Positions 21,352 to 33,759 of a stretch of 64,000 bases of DNA are shown in pieces. The position numbers and the translations under genes are program-made. Numbering within the stretch: position 1 is the stretch's first letter; each line of letters starts with the position of its first letter. The notes under the pieces are model-generated. The model did no database searches and had not been told where the DNA came from. It saw only the letters and a program-made list of their open reading frames with translations. The DNA is from Oikopleura dioica. Lineage: Eukaryota; Chordata; Appendicularia; Copelata; Oikopleuridae. The DNA is taken from contig OU015568.1 of the NCBI GenBank assembly GCA_907165135.1, positions 2,860,501 to 2,924,500 on the forward strand, given 5' to 3'.

Positions 21352-23310
21352 CTAAAGGCCGAGCTGTGCTCGGGCAGCTTTTTGGATGTCCTTGGGGAGC
21401 TTCCAAAGTTTGTGATTTCCCGACATTTGCAGCTTGATATCGAGTTCGATTGGGTCCGAGCAGATGAATACGTAAGGAGCTTTGCTGCTACCGTCGGGGT
21501 ATTGCACTCTGTAGTCTTTCTGTAAGAAGAAGCATAAAAATTGAGCGTTGAAAAGAGAAAAGGTACCTGAGTTAGACAATCGTCGACATTCACAAAGCCC
21601 AGAAGGGAGCTGATCGGCCAGTCAAGATCCTTTCCTTCCGGATGATCTTTCAAAACATCGTCCAGGGTTTCTTGATCAGCATGCCGAGAGGAAGAATGAA
21701 TCCAGAGCCGACCACGATGGTTTGTCGGCCAGACGCGGCCCTCGTGGATTTTTATTCCCTTGATGAGGAGAGATGCCCACGGCTGATGCATGGTCAGACA
21801 AGTGCCAGTGTCGGACATTTCGCTCAAACGGGCGTCTTGAATTCGTGATCTAAAAACGTAAGGTCTTCTCGGCGGAGTCTCTTTTTACCTTTTAGCTTTC
21901 TTTTCCTTAGCAGGTCCATTTTCCTCCTTCTTTTTGAAAGTATAAGTTAAGTTGTTGTTTCCCAAATCTTCATTGAACAGAAGCAGTTCTTTATTATTCC
22001 TTTTTTCGACTACAACTTCTTCCACTTTGTTTTCTTCGATAAATTCGTCCAAGGTCTGTTCTTCCATATCTCCGCTCTCCAAATTGAGGCTGAATTTTTG
22101 GTTCATTCGTGATCCAAATCGATGCTCTCGGATTTTTTCTTCGTCCACTCCTCTATAAATAAAATGGTCAGAGCAGAATTTTAAAGCAGTATTTTACTTG
22201 TAGTAATCCGTTTCATCGTCGACAACTTCTGTTCGTTTCGCCGAATTGCGATCAAAATCCAACAAACGATCCTTTCTAGCGAGCGCTTTTTTCAAGTTCT
22301 CGTCGGTGATGTAGGCCACGTCTGGATAGAGAACTTCTTTGCCGCAGAAGAGACAAGGACCTTCGCCTTCTTGCTCGCAAACGATTCTACCGCAAGCAAG
22401 ACAATTGTTGATAAGCTCGTGTTTTTGGGCTTGGCAATCGCAGACGTTCCTTCCTTAGGAAGAATAAGAGATCATTATCGAATAGAAATAATTAAGCTAC
22501 CTGGCATGAGGAAGCCTCCATCCTCCGCTTCATCCAGCGTTTTAAACTTTCTTCTTTTCTCCTTTTTCCGCCGTGGTTTCGGCTTGTACGCTTCTGGCAT
22601 TTGAAACGATTCATCCTCCTTCGGCAGGTTTTCTTCCGCCTTCTTTGAATCACTCGGCGGTTCTTGCGCTGGCTGGACTGGCGGATTCTTTGGTCTTCCC
22701 TTTCGACGAGTTTTCGCCTGGCCAGTTCGTTTGTCAACGATTTTCGGGGCGTCGGAATAGGTTGTGCCGAAGAGGGATGAAGCGAGTTGAGCAGCTGATT
22801 GGACCTGTGGCTCCGAGGAATTGCTGGGAGGAGTTGGGGTTGCTTGAGAGCTTCTTTCTTGAATCGGCGAATCCCTCCCGTTCAGCTGCCCCGGGAGCGC
22901 ACTATCTTGAAGCAAAATATTTCTCCCTTTCTTGTTTTTCTTTCCTCTCCCTCCTCCCCCTCTTGGCGCTGAATTTTCTTGCTTTGGTGCACTCTAGCTA
23001 TTGGGTCGGGAACAAATTATGCTGGATCGAACTCGAAAAGATCTTACGAAATCTACGGATGTGTTTTTAACTTGCTTCGTGCCGACCCATCCCTGACCAA
23101 ATTTTCTTCGGACCAATTCGTCGATGAATACTTTTTGCTCGCCGAAAAGTTCGGAACAGTATTTTCGAAGAGCAGCTTCTGAAGGTTGATTTTCAATCGC
23201 CTTTCTTTGGCTTTAAACTATCATTTTCAGAGATATTTTTTAATTACAACAAAAGTAAAAAGCCTTTCCGAAATAAGTCCAGCATCCGAGAATCCAAGCA
23301 GCGTTTCCAT
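21352..23310 (-). CDS. TRIP4: Activating signal cointegrator 1 (ASC-1)
   Basis: Seven exons, including 22453..22198, 22152..21889, 21849..21567 and 21519..21352. In order: an N-terminal helical region (METLLGF start; ALRKYCSELFGEQKVFIDEL); a long basic linker with RRKKEKRRK; the C2HC5 zinc finger (CDCQAQKHELINNCLACGRI, then CEQEGEGPCLFCG); a charged linker; and the C-terminal ASCH domain (DTGTCLTMHQPWASLLIKGI). TRIP4 is the scaffold of the ASC-1 complex, acting in transcription and in rescue of collided ribosomes. The ATG directly follows CATCAG, a candidate trans-splice acceptor. The junction of exon 1 to exon 2 near 23229-23205 has no GT donor in frame and may be non-canonical. Confidence 0.9.
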
Positions 23311-23319
23311 CTGATGAGC

Positions 23320-23780
23320 CAGCCATTGTCTCATCCTTTCTTTTTCTCTTTCTTTTCGAGCAAATCTGAAATGAAAAAAAAAGAAAAAGTGGCTGGTTCG
23401 ATCCTTCGAGAAAGGGAAAGTTCGCGAGTCGGGGCGCCAATTGGCCAGAAGTGGAAATTATATCAGATTTTTGTAAAATTGAAGAGAATTGAAAAGAAGA
23501 CTGTGTTTAGCAGAAGAAACTACTTTTTTTATACAGGTAATTGAATAATTTGAAAATATTTTTTTCAATTTTTAAGAAAAGGATTTCTATTTGCTAAAAA
23601 AAGATCTGCATGTAGATGACCTTTTCAACCTCTTCTGATAAGTCATTATTAAATGACTTCTATTAACAAATTAGATAAATAATATAATATGCGAACTAGG
23701 GCACCCTCGCGCGAAGAAAAGCGGCGAACAAGGGCACCCCTTTCTTTAGCTTATTCAGAGTAAGTTATTTTCGTTTTCAG
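23320..23780. other. Intergenic between divergent TRIP4 and ZC3H3-like genes
   Basis: Contains polypyrimidine sequence and, at the right end, CGTTTTCAG just before the next start codon. The short open frames here look non-coding. Confidence 0.4.
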
Positions 23781-23787
23781 GTAAAAA

Positions 23788-24853
23788 ATGTCTCCCCCTC
23801 CAAATTTCCACAACCCTCGAAAATGGGTTCGCTCGGAACCCACAAACAACGCGATAAAAACCAACACCAAAATCGTCAAAAACCAAGTCGCCAAACCAAA
23901 AAAGGGCCCAGTCGCCTCTCCCTCTACACTTCGCAAAACTTTCAAGAAATGGATCAACTCTCTTTGAAATGAAGCTGGTCTTTTTCACGGCGAATTAATC
24001 GGATCCCTGAAAAGCCAGACAATCGAATATACTGTCGCTATTTCAATGCTACAGGGATTTGTCGAAATCACAAATATTGCAAATTCGAACACGATTTTTC
24101 CCGAGTTAAAATTTGCCCAGAGGTAATTATTGATGATTCTTATAATTGATTAAACTAAAATTCGTTTTCAGTTCATAAGACGCGGAGAATGCGAAGCCCC
24201 AAACTGCAAATTACGCCATGTGATCGACCCCCATACGATGGAGCATTGCGTCCATTTCACAAAAAGCACTTGCTCCAAAGGCAAGAAATGCCCCTTTCCG
24301 CACGTCAAAGTCGCCGAGAACGCGAGAGTGTGCATAAATTTCCAACAAGGATACTGTGCCAAAGGGCTTGAGTGCAGACTGAGACATGAGAGGAAAAAGA
24401 AAAAGGACAAGGAAGATCAGAAAGTTATTAATCCTTTGGAAGCGCTGCTGCCTTTCAAGATTCGGATACGAAATAATGAAAATTTAATCGATAACCGAAA
24501 AATTTTGTCAAAAGCCGCTTGCGGCTTCGAGCTATTGGATCAATCCATTTCGTATCCGTAAAAAGTCAGAAGCAGAAAAAGAGCAAGAACAGCTCGAGAA
24601 AGAAATCTTAGATACAGAAATCCAGACTGGTTGGCGATCGCTATTCGCTGTTCCTAACCAGCCTCTCCAAACTCTCCCGGATATTTCTGAAATGCGGGAG
24701 AGCTTGGAGAATCAACCTGAAACGGGGCAGGATGATCCTCTTCCCCCTAAAAAGAAGGAAGAGGAAAAAATCACCCGTCGTTATTTGTCGACGACGAAAG
24801 TGATTAAAAATTGCTCCTGGGACATACCAGGATTATGTATGAAACTTCTATGA
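23788..24853 (+). CDS. CCCH zinc-finger protein, ZC3H3-like
   Basis: The ATG at 23788 follows TTTTCAGGTAAAAA, consistent with a trans-splice acceptor. Four CCCH fingers are readable across one clear intron (donor after 24121, acceptor at 24170): CRYFNATGICRNHKYCKFEH, CPEFIRRGECEAPNCKLRH, CVHFTKSTCSKGKKCPFPH and CINFQQGYCAKGLECRLRH. The spacing and the linkers between fingers resemble ZC3H3, an mRNA polyadenylation and export factor. A charged C-terminal exon in another frame (IRKKSEAEKEQEQLEKEI and onward) runs to the TGA at 24851. The joins between the N-terminal exon and finger 1 (about 23960-24010), and between finger 4 and the last exon (24420-24545), were not resolved. Confidence 0.7.
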
Positions 24854-25009
24854 AAAAACTGGTCAAACCAAAGAATTACTCAGTTCAGCATTTTTCTCTT
24901 TTCTCTGCCAAAATTTCACTTATCGCTTCAATTTTTACAACAAGTCAGAGCTAAAACAAGGTCTTTACTATTTTACTTTTAGATTGTTACAGTAAAATAC
25001 AGTGAATAA

Positions 25010-25890
25010 ATGGCCAATACAGTGCAGCTTCCAGGAACACAGTTAGGCCTCGATGAAAATGTCAGAATCGGACCAGGGTTGAAACGAAATCATTACGATG
25101 GCAGTATTCATGTCACAGAGGTTTGTACTTAACCAATTGTTGCGTTTTCAATTTTCTTACCATGCTTTCTTAGTCTGGAGTTGTGCGAGGCCTGAACAAT
25201 TTGGCATGGATGGAAGGTGCGCGAAAACGCTACATTCCTGTCAAGGGTGACTTGGTCCTTGGAGTTGTGACGCACAAACATCCGGATTACGTACGAGTGG
25301 ATATAAATGCTCCGGAACTGGCGACTCTTTCCGCATATGCCTTCGAATCAGCGACGAAAAGAAATAGAGTGGCAATCAATATTGGCGATTTAGGTACTTA
25401 TCTTTTTGCAACTGACGCTTAATGAAATGAACGACTTTATTCTAAACGATAGGCCGCTTACCGGCTCAGAAAAGTCTCATATAAATAATTTTAGTCTTCG
25501 CGAAAGTATCAGTAGCGCTGCCAGACTTGGAGCCGGAAATAGTTTGCTGCAACATGCGAACAGGCAAAGCCGATGGAATGGGAGTCATTCAAACGCAAAA
25601 GTTTTCGAACTCGATTGTTGTGAATTTACAAGCGGCGAGAAAGGCCCTCTCGCCCGAAAGTGTCTTTGGAAAAGGTATGAAATTCTTGCCTTTTTCAATT
25701 GAAAAAAAAACCTTTTTTAGCAATTGGAAAACACGGGCCATTCGAGTGGTGTATTGGCGTCAATGGACGAGTTCTAGTCACGACGCAGAAGATGAAAATG
25801 ACGACCCAAATCTGCCGCATTTTTCCTCTGATAACTTTTCTAACGAATGCTCAAATTGAAGGACTTGTTGATACTGCGCTTAGACCATGA
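25010..25890 (+). CDS. EXOSC3: Exosome complex component RRP40
   Basis: Exons 25010..25120, 25174..25393, 25495..25674 and 25721..25890 give 226 residues. The S1 and KH regions of Rrp40 are evident: RYIPVKGDLVLGVVTHKHPD, AFESATKRNRVAINIGDL, DLEPEIVCCNMRTGKADGMG and GPFEWCIGVNGRVLV. This is one of the three RNA-binding cap subunits of the RNA exosome, in nucleus and cytoplasm. The next gene on the strand starts 51 nt after the stop. Confidence 0.95.
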
Positions 25891-25941
25891 AGAAGACGAA
25901 TAATCGCCCAGATCTTTCGATAAATCATTATTTTTTTCAGA

Positions 25942-26557
25942 ATGAGCAGCGAGAAAGATTCACCGAAAGATCGGTCTTCGGAGAAAATCGGGAAAGTGCG
26001 CACCTCGATTCTAGCTCCATTGAAGAGCAGAAACAGGGGACGAAAGATGAAGATACAGCTGAAGGAAGATCGAAAAAGATCGGTGCAAAAAGACGAAAAT
26101 GATAATCTAGCGAAAGTAAGCAAGAACCAACTTGCCGCTTTGGAGAAAGAAGATCAGCCTTCGACTTCTCAAGTTTCAGGACTGACAGAAAAAGCATTCA
26201 ACCAGAGGTAAGATGTAGTGACTGGGAAGTCAATTGTGGCTTCGAAATCTCAAGCTGACCTTTGCGCGGCTTCTCCATACTTTATGGACGAAGACCCAAG
26301 CGGGTTTTCGGTGGAGGCAACACTGATAGGAGCCCTCTTGTTCGTACGGGGACTCCCCGTCGGGGAGAATGGTGTTTTATATAAATTTCAGCTCCTTCCT
26401 AAAAGTTCAACGCGGATGGCAACGATTCAAATTCGGCTGGAGATATTTGGAGGTTCAGAAAACCGAATCGGGGAAAGAAAAAGTAAGCATCTTCGGCCCA
26501 GAATCAAAGGAATGGTTAGAATTCGTCAAATTCGTCGGACCACCGCCACAAGAATAA
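25942..26557 (+). CDS. Unrecognised basic nuclear-type protein, downstream of EXOSC3
   Basis: Exons 25942..26207 and 26392..26557 give 143 residues. The first exon is highly charged (KSRNRGRKMKIQLKEDRKRS) with predicted disorder. The second encodes a compact, aromatic-rich end (RGWQRFKFGWRYLEVQKTE, then SKEWLEFVKFVGPPPQE). The ATG is one base after TTATTTTTTTCAG, the arrangement expected of a trans-spliced downstream gene in an operon with EXOSC3. The 184-nt intron contains the palindrome GGGGACTCCCCGTCGGGGAG, and part of it is open in another frame, so an additional exon cannot be excluded. Confidence 0.55.
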
Positions 26558-26726
26558 AAGTTCAAAACAAAAAAATGAAACAAAAACAGATACTGTTCTA
26601 AAAATATTTTAAAAAGGTGTCTATTTTGCACCACTGCCGCTTCCTGCTGTAGATAAAACTATTCTAAAAGCCTGAATAAACCCATTTTTTGCAAAAACTT
26701 CCCTTCATTGATAATAAATCTCAAGA

Positions 26727-29086
26727 ATGCTGAGTTTGGCGCGAATCGGACCAAAACCAAAAGCCCTTTCAAAATGGCTTCTCGGCTCTTTTTCCTGCAC
26801 CGCGGTTTATCACGGTGCTCTTGCTTCTCAAAAACGCACTGTTCTCGCAAAAACACCTCCTCAACTACAAAAGCGCGAAAACAGCGAAGCTGGAATGACC
26901 TGGTCGTCCTTTTGGAAGTATCTTGGTCAACACTGGCTCGGTCTTTTCGGCGCGTTTTTGAGCACCCTCGCCGCGGCGTATTTTAATGTTCAAATCCCCA
27001 TTTCGATTGGTTCTATCACTTCCGTCATAACAACCATGGTCAATTCTGGCGAAGCAATAAGCTTCAAGGAATACTGGGAGAAAATCAAGGAGCCGGCAGT
27101 GCGATTTGCGTTCGTTGTAGCTTCCCAGGCGGCAGCTAGCTTTGCCACGATTTCGATGCTCTCGCATGTGATGGAGGGAGTGGCGGCGAAACTGAGACAT
27201 GACTTGTTCGATGCGATTCAAAGAGTGAGGCTCAAAAATATTTTCAATCATCGCTAAAGACTCTAGCCTAGGCTGTTTATAGATCTAACATTATTCAAGG
27301 CCAGAAGCGGCTTCCGTACTTGTTAAATCGAGCGAATATTTATGTCAGCTCAATTATTCTTGAGCCGAAAAAGGACAGGATATCGAATTCTTTGAGTTTC
27401 ATCGCACCGGTGAATTATCCAAGCGAATCAACCAAGACGTCCAAGAACTAAAATCAGACGCCAAAAAGCTCCTGAATTCCGGTATCAAGGCCATCGCTCA
27501 AACCGCCGGCGTCGTCCAAGTTCTGTACAGCATTTCCCCAACGCTTACCGCCAGTTTGGGCGTCGGTGTCGGTGGAATTGTCACAATCGGAACGATCATT
27601 GGAAAGATGCTGAAAAAGCACTCGATTCAGGCAAACAGGGATAGCTCCGCTTGCCAGAATCATTGCTACGAATCGCTTTCGAATATCAAGACTGTTCGGG
27701 CGTTTTCTGCGGAAGACACCCATCTGGAATCGTATGATGAACTCGGAGAAGTTGCTAAACGATCAGCAAGAAAACTTGGCTACGGGATCGGCATATTTCA
27801 AGGTCTCAGGGTGGGCAAAAGCTGGCTCTGAAACTCTCGCCAAGAGTCTTGGACGGTCTAAGTTGGACCCCTTAATATTAAAATATTAGGCTAGCCTAAA
27901 CAAGTAGACTTGCTAGAAGATTTTCGCCCACCCAAAGTTAGGCCTTACAAATCTTGCATTGAACGGCCTTGTTGGAGGTACAGTCATTCTCGGGGGCTCA
28001 ATGGTCGGTTCGAATCAACTTTCCGGTGGAGATCTGATGGCTTTCCTAGCAGCAGTCCAAATGCTCCAGAAATCTCTTGCTACGGTTTCCCAAATGTTGA
28101 CAGTTTACATGAAAATGAAGATTGCTGGCGATCAGGTCTTTCAGTTCATTACTCTTGAGCCGGGAAAGACGGTGGCGAGTCAGGATGGAAGACGAATTCC
28201 GCATTACAAGCTCATGGGAAATGTTTCCTTTGAAGATGTTGACTTCAGGTAAGAAACGGTGGATCCTTAGATGAATTCCCGTCTTTTTAGTTATGCAACT
28301 CGCCCAGATGATCCAGTTCTGAACAAATTCAACCTGCAAATGACTTCACATAAGGTGATCGCTCTTGTTGGCGCTTCTGGCAACGGAAAGTCAACAATCG
28401 CAGCTCTCCTGGCAAGAATGTACGATCCAAGCGGAGGAAAAATCACCATCGATGGAGTTGATATCAGAAATGTCGATCCGAAGTGGCTCAGAGGCGATCT
28501 CATCGGCTATGTCGGTCAGGTAAGTTTTCTACTAAAATCATCAACCACTCAGTTTTTCTAGGAGCCAGCGCTTTTTACAGGAACAGTTGCAGACAACATC
28601 CGCTACGGTAAACCAGACGCCAGTGACTTGGAAATTGAAGACGCGGCTCGCCGCGCCAACTGCCACGAATTCATTTCAAACCTGAAAGACGGCTACTTTA
28701 CGAAGGTCGCCGAGCGCGGATCAAGCCTTTCTGGTGGCCAAAAGCAGCGCATTGCCATTGCCAGAGCGATAATTAAAAACCCCGAGATTTTGATCTTCGA
28801 CGAAGCTACGAGTGCGCTGGATAATGAGTCCGAAGCTGTTGTGCAAAAAGCGATTGAGGAAAATTTCAAGAATAGAATGGTGCTTATAATTGCTCATAGA
28901 TTATCAACTGTAAAGAAAGCAGGTGATTTTACTACGTTTTCTGCAAGTTTCCGATATGAAATGTTTGTTTCAGATGTGATTCATGTTGTCGAAGGAGGAA
29001 AAATCGTCGAATCGGGCAATCATGAAGAACTGATGCGAAAACGCGGTGTATATTTTAACTTACAAAATCAGCAATCTTCCAAGTGA
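26727..29086 (+). CDS. ABCB8: Mitochondrial ABC transporter, ABCB8-like half transporter
   Basis: Exons 26727..27224, 27379..27802, 27942..28248, 28291..28519, 28562..28922 and 28974..29086 give 643 residues. The N-terminus is basic and suited to mitochondrial import. The membrane domain carries blocks shared with ABCB8 ([30 protein letters not shown]). The nucleotide-binding domain has Walker A GASGNGKS (437-444), signature LSGGQ (542-546), Walker B ILIFDE (562-567) and H-loop AHRLS. It is a half transporter of the inner mitochondrial membrane; in mammals ABCB8 belongs to the mitochondrial KATP channel and affects iron export. The last intron is divisible by three and open, so the read-through form has 17 extra residues. 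Confidence 0.9.
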
Positions 29087-29275
29087 TTATTCATTCATAA
29101 TTTTAATAAATGAAAGTTAAATCATTCCTTTTTATGATGACGATTTTACGTAACAGCATGCAGAATACAAAAAAGTTCGTTGTTTGCCCTTCAACTGGGC
29201 ATTTTCGGCCCAAAGGTCGTCAAGGTTATCTTGTCTCAGATATTGTTTGTGAAAGAGAACTTGTGAAATTTTAGC

Positions 29276-31652
29276 ATGGCGTCGGAGTCGACTCAGCTTT
29301 TAGGTCAAACTAGGGAGGAGGATAAAAATCACTTTGACTATTTCCGTTTTATCGACATGATAAGTCAAATGTTTTCTTTATCCAAAATAAGTTTAAAGCA
29401 ACGAAGAATAAAAATCGAGAGAGATATCTTCAGCCAAGAGGAAATCGACGATGCTCAGTTCTCGCCTGAACCTGCACTTGTTTCTTCTCAGATCAAAGAT
29501 TATTTCTACGGACTCGGGAGAAATCTCTTTCCGCCGCTTGAATGGGTTCCGAAATACAAGAAACAGTACGTAATTGGGGATGTTATAAGCGGACTGACTG
29601 TTGCTATGATTCGTCTTCCTCAAGTATTTCCTCTTCATCTATTCGCAGAGGGATGAATATTGATTCTAGGGCCTTGCATATGGACTTCTAGCCGGGCTGG
29701 ATCCAATAAACGGCGTTTACCTCGAATTCTTCCTTTGTATTATGTACTCGATCTTCTCCACAGTCCCTCAAAACTCCACTGGAACATTTTCAATCATCGC
29801 TCTCATGACTGGCGCAGCAGTAGACAAGCAGTTTCCTGCCCTAGCACCGACCAATGGAACTACCCTTGACACTCTCGGTGCAGAACAAATGCCGGAGAAG
29901 GTCAAATTTGCCTCAGCACTTGCCCTTGTTGTTGGAATCATTCAAGTGCTCTTCGGTTTATTGAACTTAGGAGCGGTTTCTATCCTGCTAGGTGAGTTTT
30001 CACATTGATTTAAATCGATGAAGTTGAATTTAGCAAAACCCGTTGTGGCTGGTTTTACGACTGCTTCTGCCATAATCGTCACATTAGCACAAGCTACTCA
30101 TCTTTTCGGAATACCGGTCACGCGCTTTTCTGGTTTCGCCAGTCCGCTCAGGACAATCGGATCGATTTTCCAAGGTAAAAACCTAAATCAACCACGAAAG
30201 TCTCCGAGAATGGATTCACTTTTACTAATAAAACTCCAAGGTCTGGCTGGGGGAGTAAATATGCCAGCTTGCATCATTTCTGCCGTCTCCATTCCTTTTC
30301 TTTACTGCTCAAAACTCGCCGCAATTAAATACAAAGAAAAGCTCAAAGGCTATCCGATTCCAGCTGAGCTTTTTCTGGTCATCATCACGACTACGATTTG
30401 CTATTTTTTGCCAGAAGACAATGAAGTGATCGTTGTTGGGCAGGTTCCGAGTGGTCTTCCGACTCCAGCTGTTCCTCCTGTTGGGAAATATTTGAGTGAT
30501 TTTATGTCAGGTACGAACTAGTAAACAAACCCCCGCCCTAACCCTTAGATGCGATTTCCATCGCCGTCATCGGATATTCAACAAACTTATCCCTTGCGAA
30601 AATTTTCTCCTCCCGCCATGGCTTTACCTGGTCAGCTAATCAAGAAGGATTTGCCCTTGGAATCGCCCATATCTTCGCCTCCTTTTTCACCTGCTTCCCT
30701 GGATCGGCAGCGCTTGCACGAAGGTTTTTTCACGTGTTTTTGAAATTGATTTCGGTGTTTCAGCGCCGCGCAGTGCTAGATTATATTGTGCTCTTGATTC
30801 GCATTATTTGATTCATAGAATTTTTTCATCAATAAGTTCTTGATCGGGGCTGAAGGATTTATTTCATAAGGGTGATTACTAAATGGTGATTTTCGAATTG
30901 CATGATTCTGATTCTTATTGTCAATACTATCTAACACTGCCATTCGCCAGCTCACTGCAAGAATCCGCCGGAGGAAAGAGCCAGTTCTCCTCAGTCATAA
31001 GCGCCTCGATGATGTTCTGCATCATCGTATGGGTCGGACCGGTCTTCAAGACGCTCCCACGCGCTGTCCTTAGCTGTATCGTCGTCGTCAACTTGAGATC
31101 AATGTTCTTGCAGTTCTATCAACTACCTGTAAGTCCTCACTAGAATAATTTCTTCTAAAAATGCAGGTTCTGTGGAAGACTTCTCGAAAGGATTTCGTCA
31201 TTTGGCTCTCTGCTTTCTTTGGAGTGATCCTTCTTGGCGTTGATTTGGGACTGATCACTGGAATTCTCTTTCTTCTCCTCTCTCTTGTTAGGGATCAGAC
31301 AAAATCGATGGTGATTCAAGTTGATTCTTACCAAAGATCGGAAATTTTTGTTCGCGTTAATGACAAATCAGGTTAGTAAAACCGCATCAAGCTGCTTTTT
31401 CAGATAATTTTTTAAGAAAGTCGGAAGAAGCCAATGGTCAGATTCACAGGGCCGCTGAACTTTGCCTCAGCAGATGAGCTATCGATTCCTGCGGACACTG
31501 CGGTACTTGATCTTTCACATGTTGCATCATTCGACTTTGTTGGGCTTACAAAACTTGCGGGAGCTCTCAAGAACTTGGAGAGAATTTCTATCGTTGGCTG
31601 CAAAGAGGATCTAAGGAATGGTTCAAGCGCTTCATCCGTAAAAAATACTTGA
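29276..31652 (+). CDS. SLC26/SulP anion transporter
   Basis: Exons 29276..29623, 29670..29991, 30034..30174, 30241..30510, 30549..30723, 30951..31128, 31167..31371 and 31417..31652 give 624 residues. The SulP core is clear: DVISGLTVAMIRLPQGLAYG, AGLDPINGVYLEFF, LQESAGGKSQFSSVISA and the NQEGFALGIAHIFASFF helix. The C-terminal STAS domain follows (PMVRFTGPLNFASADEL to NLERISIVGC). Members exchange chloride, bicarbonate, sulfate or iodide across the plasma membrane; the substrate here cannot be read from the sequence. The start lies just after TTTTAGC, a possible trans-splice site. The STAS domain is short and lacks the usual variable insert. Confidence 0.9.
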
Positions 31653-31991
31653 TTTAATCTTGCTGAACCGCTAAAAGAAACGGAGTCAAAAATCATGACG
31701 ATTTAAAAACGCTAGAAATCTCTTTCTACGCTAGTCTTATTGATGCCGAAACTGCCTCCAGTTCCTGAAGACTTTTCACTACCTCCAAGCTAGCTTTACC
31801 AAGTTATCATTGTTGCATTTCACTCTCATGATATCTGCCTTCTCAGTGTTTACACAAACATTCAACTTCTATTAGTATTTATCAATAAAGCTCAAAACTT
31901 ATCAGTAAGAAAAACGTTGTCTTCTCGTTTTAAAGTTAGATATTTTTTTATTCAAGAAGTACATGTATTATCTGGTCAAACATTAAGAAAC

Positions 31992-33667
31992 CTAGACAAA
32001 AAGATTTTTGCATCGATCTTCCAATTCAGCCCGTGCTTTCGCTTCGCCATTAATTTGCTCATCCAGCCGCTCAACTTCAGTCATCAGCATCTAAATGAAT
32101 GGACTTCGATAGAACAAGTTGAAACGCTGCATACCTTGACATCCTTGAAAATCTCAATCATAGCATCGCGATGGGCATTTTTTGGTCGAAGCTGGATTCG
32201 TTGTGTTCTGGACGCTTCTTCGTATTTGACATCTGCCTCGTGATCCCAGATGTTCAAGTCTATATTGTATTAGAAATATGATATTCTCGTCGAGTTTTTA
32301 CCAGTTTCAGACTTGCTCAAATAGCAAACTCCGCATCCCAACCGCGCTTTCTTTGGGCCCTTCGAAGTTTTTGGCCGTTTTTCAGCTAGAAATTAAGCAT
32401 CTCATCTTACAAACGGATTTACCTTTAATTTTTTGCCTGGAATGCCATTCTTCAAAGAAAACTTTTGATTTCCCATACTCAATTGGTTCAAAAATCGGGC
32501 TTTGAATCTCCTCTTCCTTGCTTTCTTCTGCCTCGATTTCTGGTTCTTTCTCAGATTTCGCGCTTTCCTCGCCATTCTTTGCGGTTTCTTCTACTTCAGG
32601 ATCAGTAAGAGCATCCGCAATAGAGTCAATTATCTTTCGCCCGGTCGATCTTGCCGATTCAAGAAGCTGAAGAGATTTTTCGTTATCCACTTTGATTGTT
32701 TTAATTACCTTTCTGGCTGTATCTGGCTCATCCTCTTCCTTGACATCATCGATTGTCTCCCTCATCTCATCGAGCTTTTCTAAACGATTGCGCGCTCAAT
32801 CCACCGTACTACACCAAATTACATATTCGCTGTCAAATTACCTTTGAATTCGTCTAAAACATTGGTGATGCCTGTGGTTTGCAATTTGGGAGAAAGTGAC
32901 GGCGGCGTGCCAGTTCCATTAGCTGCGGTATCATCGCGCGGAGACGAATTGAACACGACTCCTGAAAAAGAAAAACATGTGGTTGGAAAATGACACGAGT
33001 TGAAATTAATATTTCAAAAAATGAGAATTGATGGGTGAGAAAAAAATCTCTTCTCTTACCTCATAAACCTGCGAAGAAACCTGAGTCAGGGATCTGAAAG
33101 AGCCTTTAGATAACCCGAAGGGACTCTCCGGTTCCTGACTCAGGTTTCTCCACTGGTTACCAAGATAAAATCTGTAACAAAGTACCTTCAAGTTGAAGTT
33201 TCGGTACATTCTTCGGCAAGTCATTTTCTGGTGCAATAGTTTTTGACGAAATAGAAGACACCGCCGATGCTTTTGATAATCGACGCTTTGGCACTTCAGT
33301 TGGTCTAATGTCCCGTTTCTTCGATAAAAGCACTTTCTACATAAAATGAACCAGAATACCATCTATCGTTTTTAATAATAAATCAGGGGTAGACATAATA
33401 AACCATTCCTGGCGGTGCGACTTCAGATTCTATTTCAACATCTGTTTCGGGTCTACTCTTCGGGGTTGTTGGCGGAGCTGGAAAAGAAGAACCAGCAGGA
33501 GGGAAGCAAATACTTTTCGTTACTGACTTTCGTTCCGGAGAAACCTCCCGCTCAGTTGTGAAACCAGAGGTCGAGCCGTTTTCAGCATCAGAGAGCAAAT
33601 CCAGTTTTCTGGAGACTGAGAAATCTGAGTCGCGACCTCGACCAGGCGCTGATCGAGCTCTTTTCAA
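31992..33667 (-). CDS. Unrecognised serine-rich / coiled-coil protein, 5' end unresolved
   Basis: Exons about 33667..33404, 33336..33186, 32961..32842, 32779..32423, 32385..32302, 32259..32135 and 32090..31992 keep one frame through six GT-AG introns. The N-terminal part is Ser/Thr/Pro-rich with possible phosphorylation sites (PPTTPKSRPET). The centre is acidic and helical (TIDDVKEEDEPDTARKVIKT). The C-terminal third has a short Cys pair (GCGVC) and a coiled coil (MLMTEVERLDEQINGE) ending CKNLFV. No family recognised. The first exon opens in frame without an ATG, so a 5' exon is missing. The intron after 33186 contains a small TIR element. Confidence 0.6.
33075..33149. mobile_element. Short TIR element (GAAACCTGAGTCAGG)
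   Basis: A 15-bp perfect terminal inverted repeat, GAAACCTGAGTCAGG and CCTGACTCAGGTTTC, encloses about 45 nt. A second element with the same terminal motif lies at 40111-40225. Confidence 0.6.
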
Positions 33668-33759
33668 GCGTCATCAAATTACTGCTTTTTGGCATATTAG
33701 CTCAAGAGTATTAGTTTATCTGAAAGTAGGGCGCATATGATAATGACAATACATCAATA

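Noticed and set aside
22573..23070. 165-codon plus-strand frame
   Set aside because: Antisense to TRIP4 exons whose minus-strand product is conserved; no splice or homology support.
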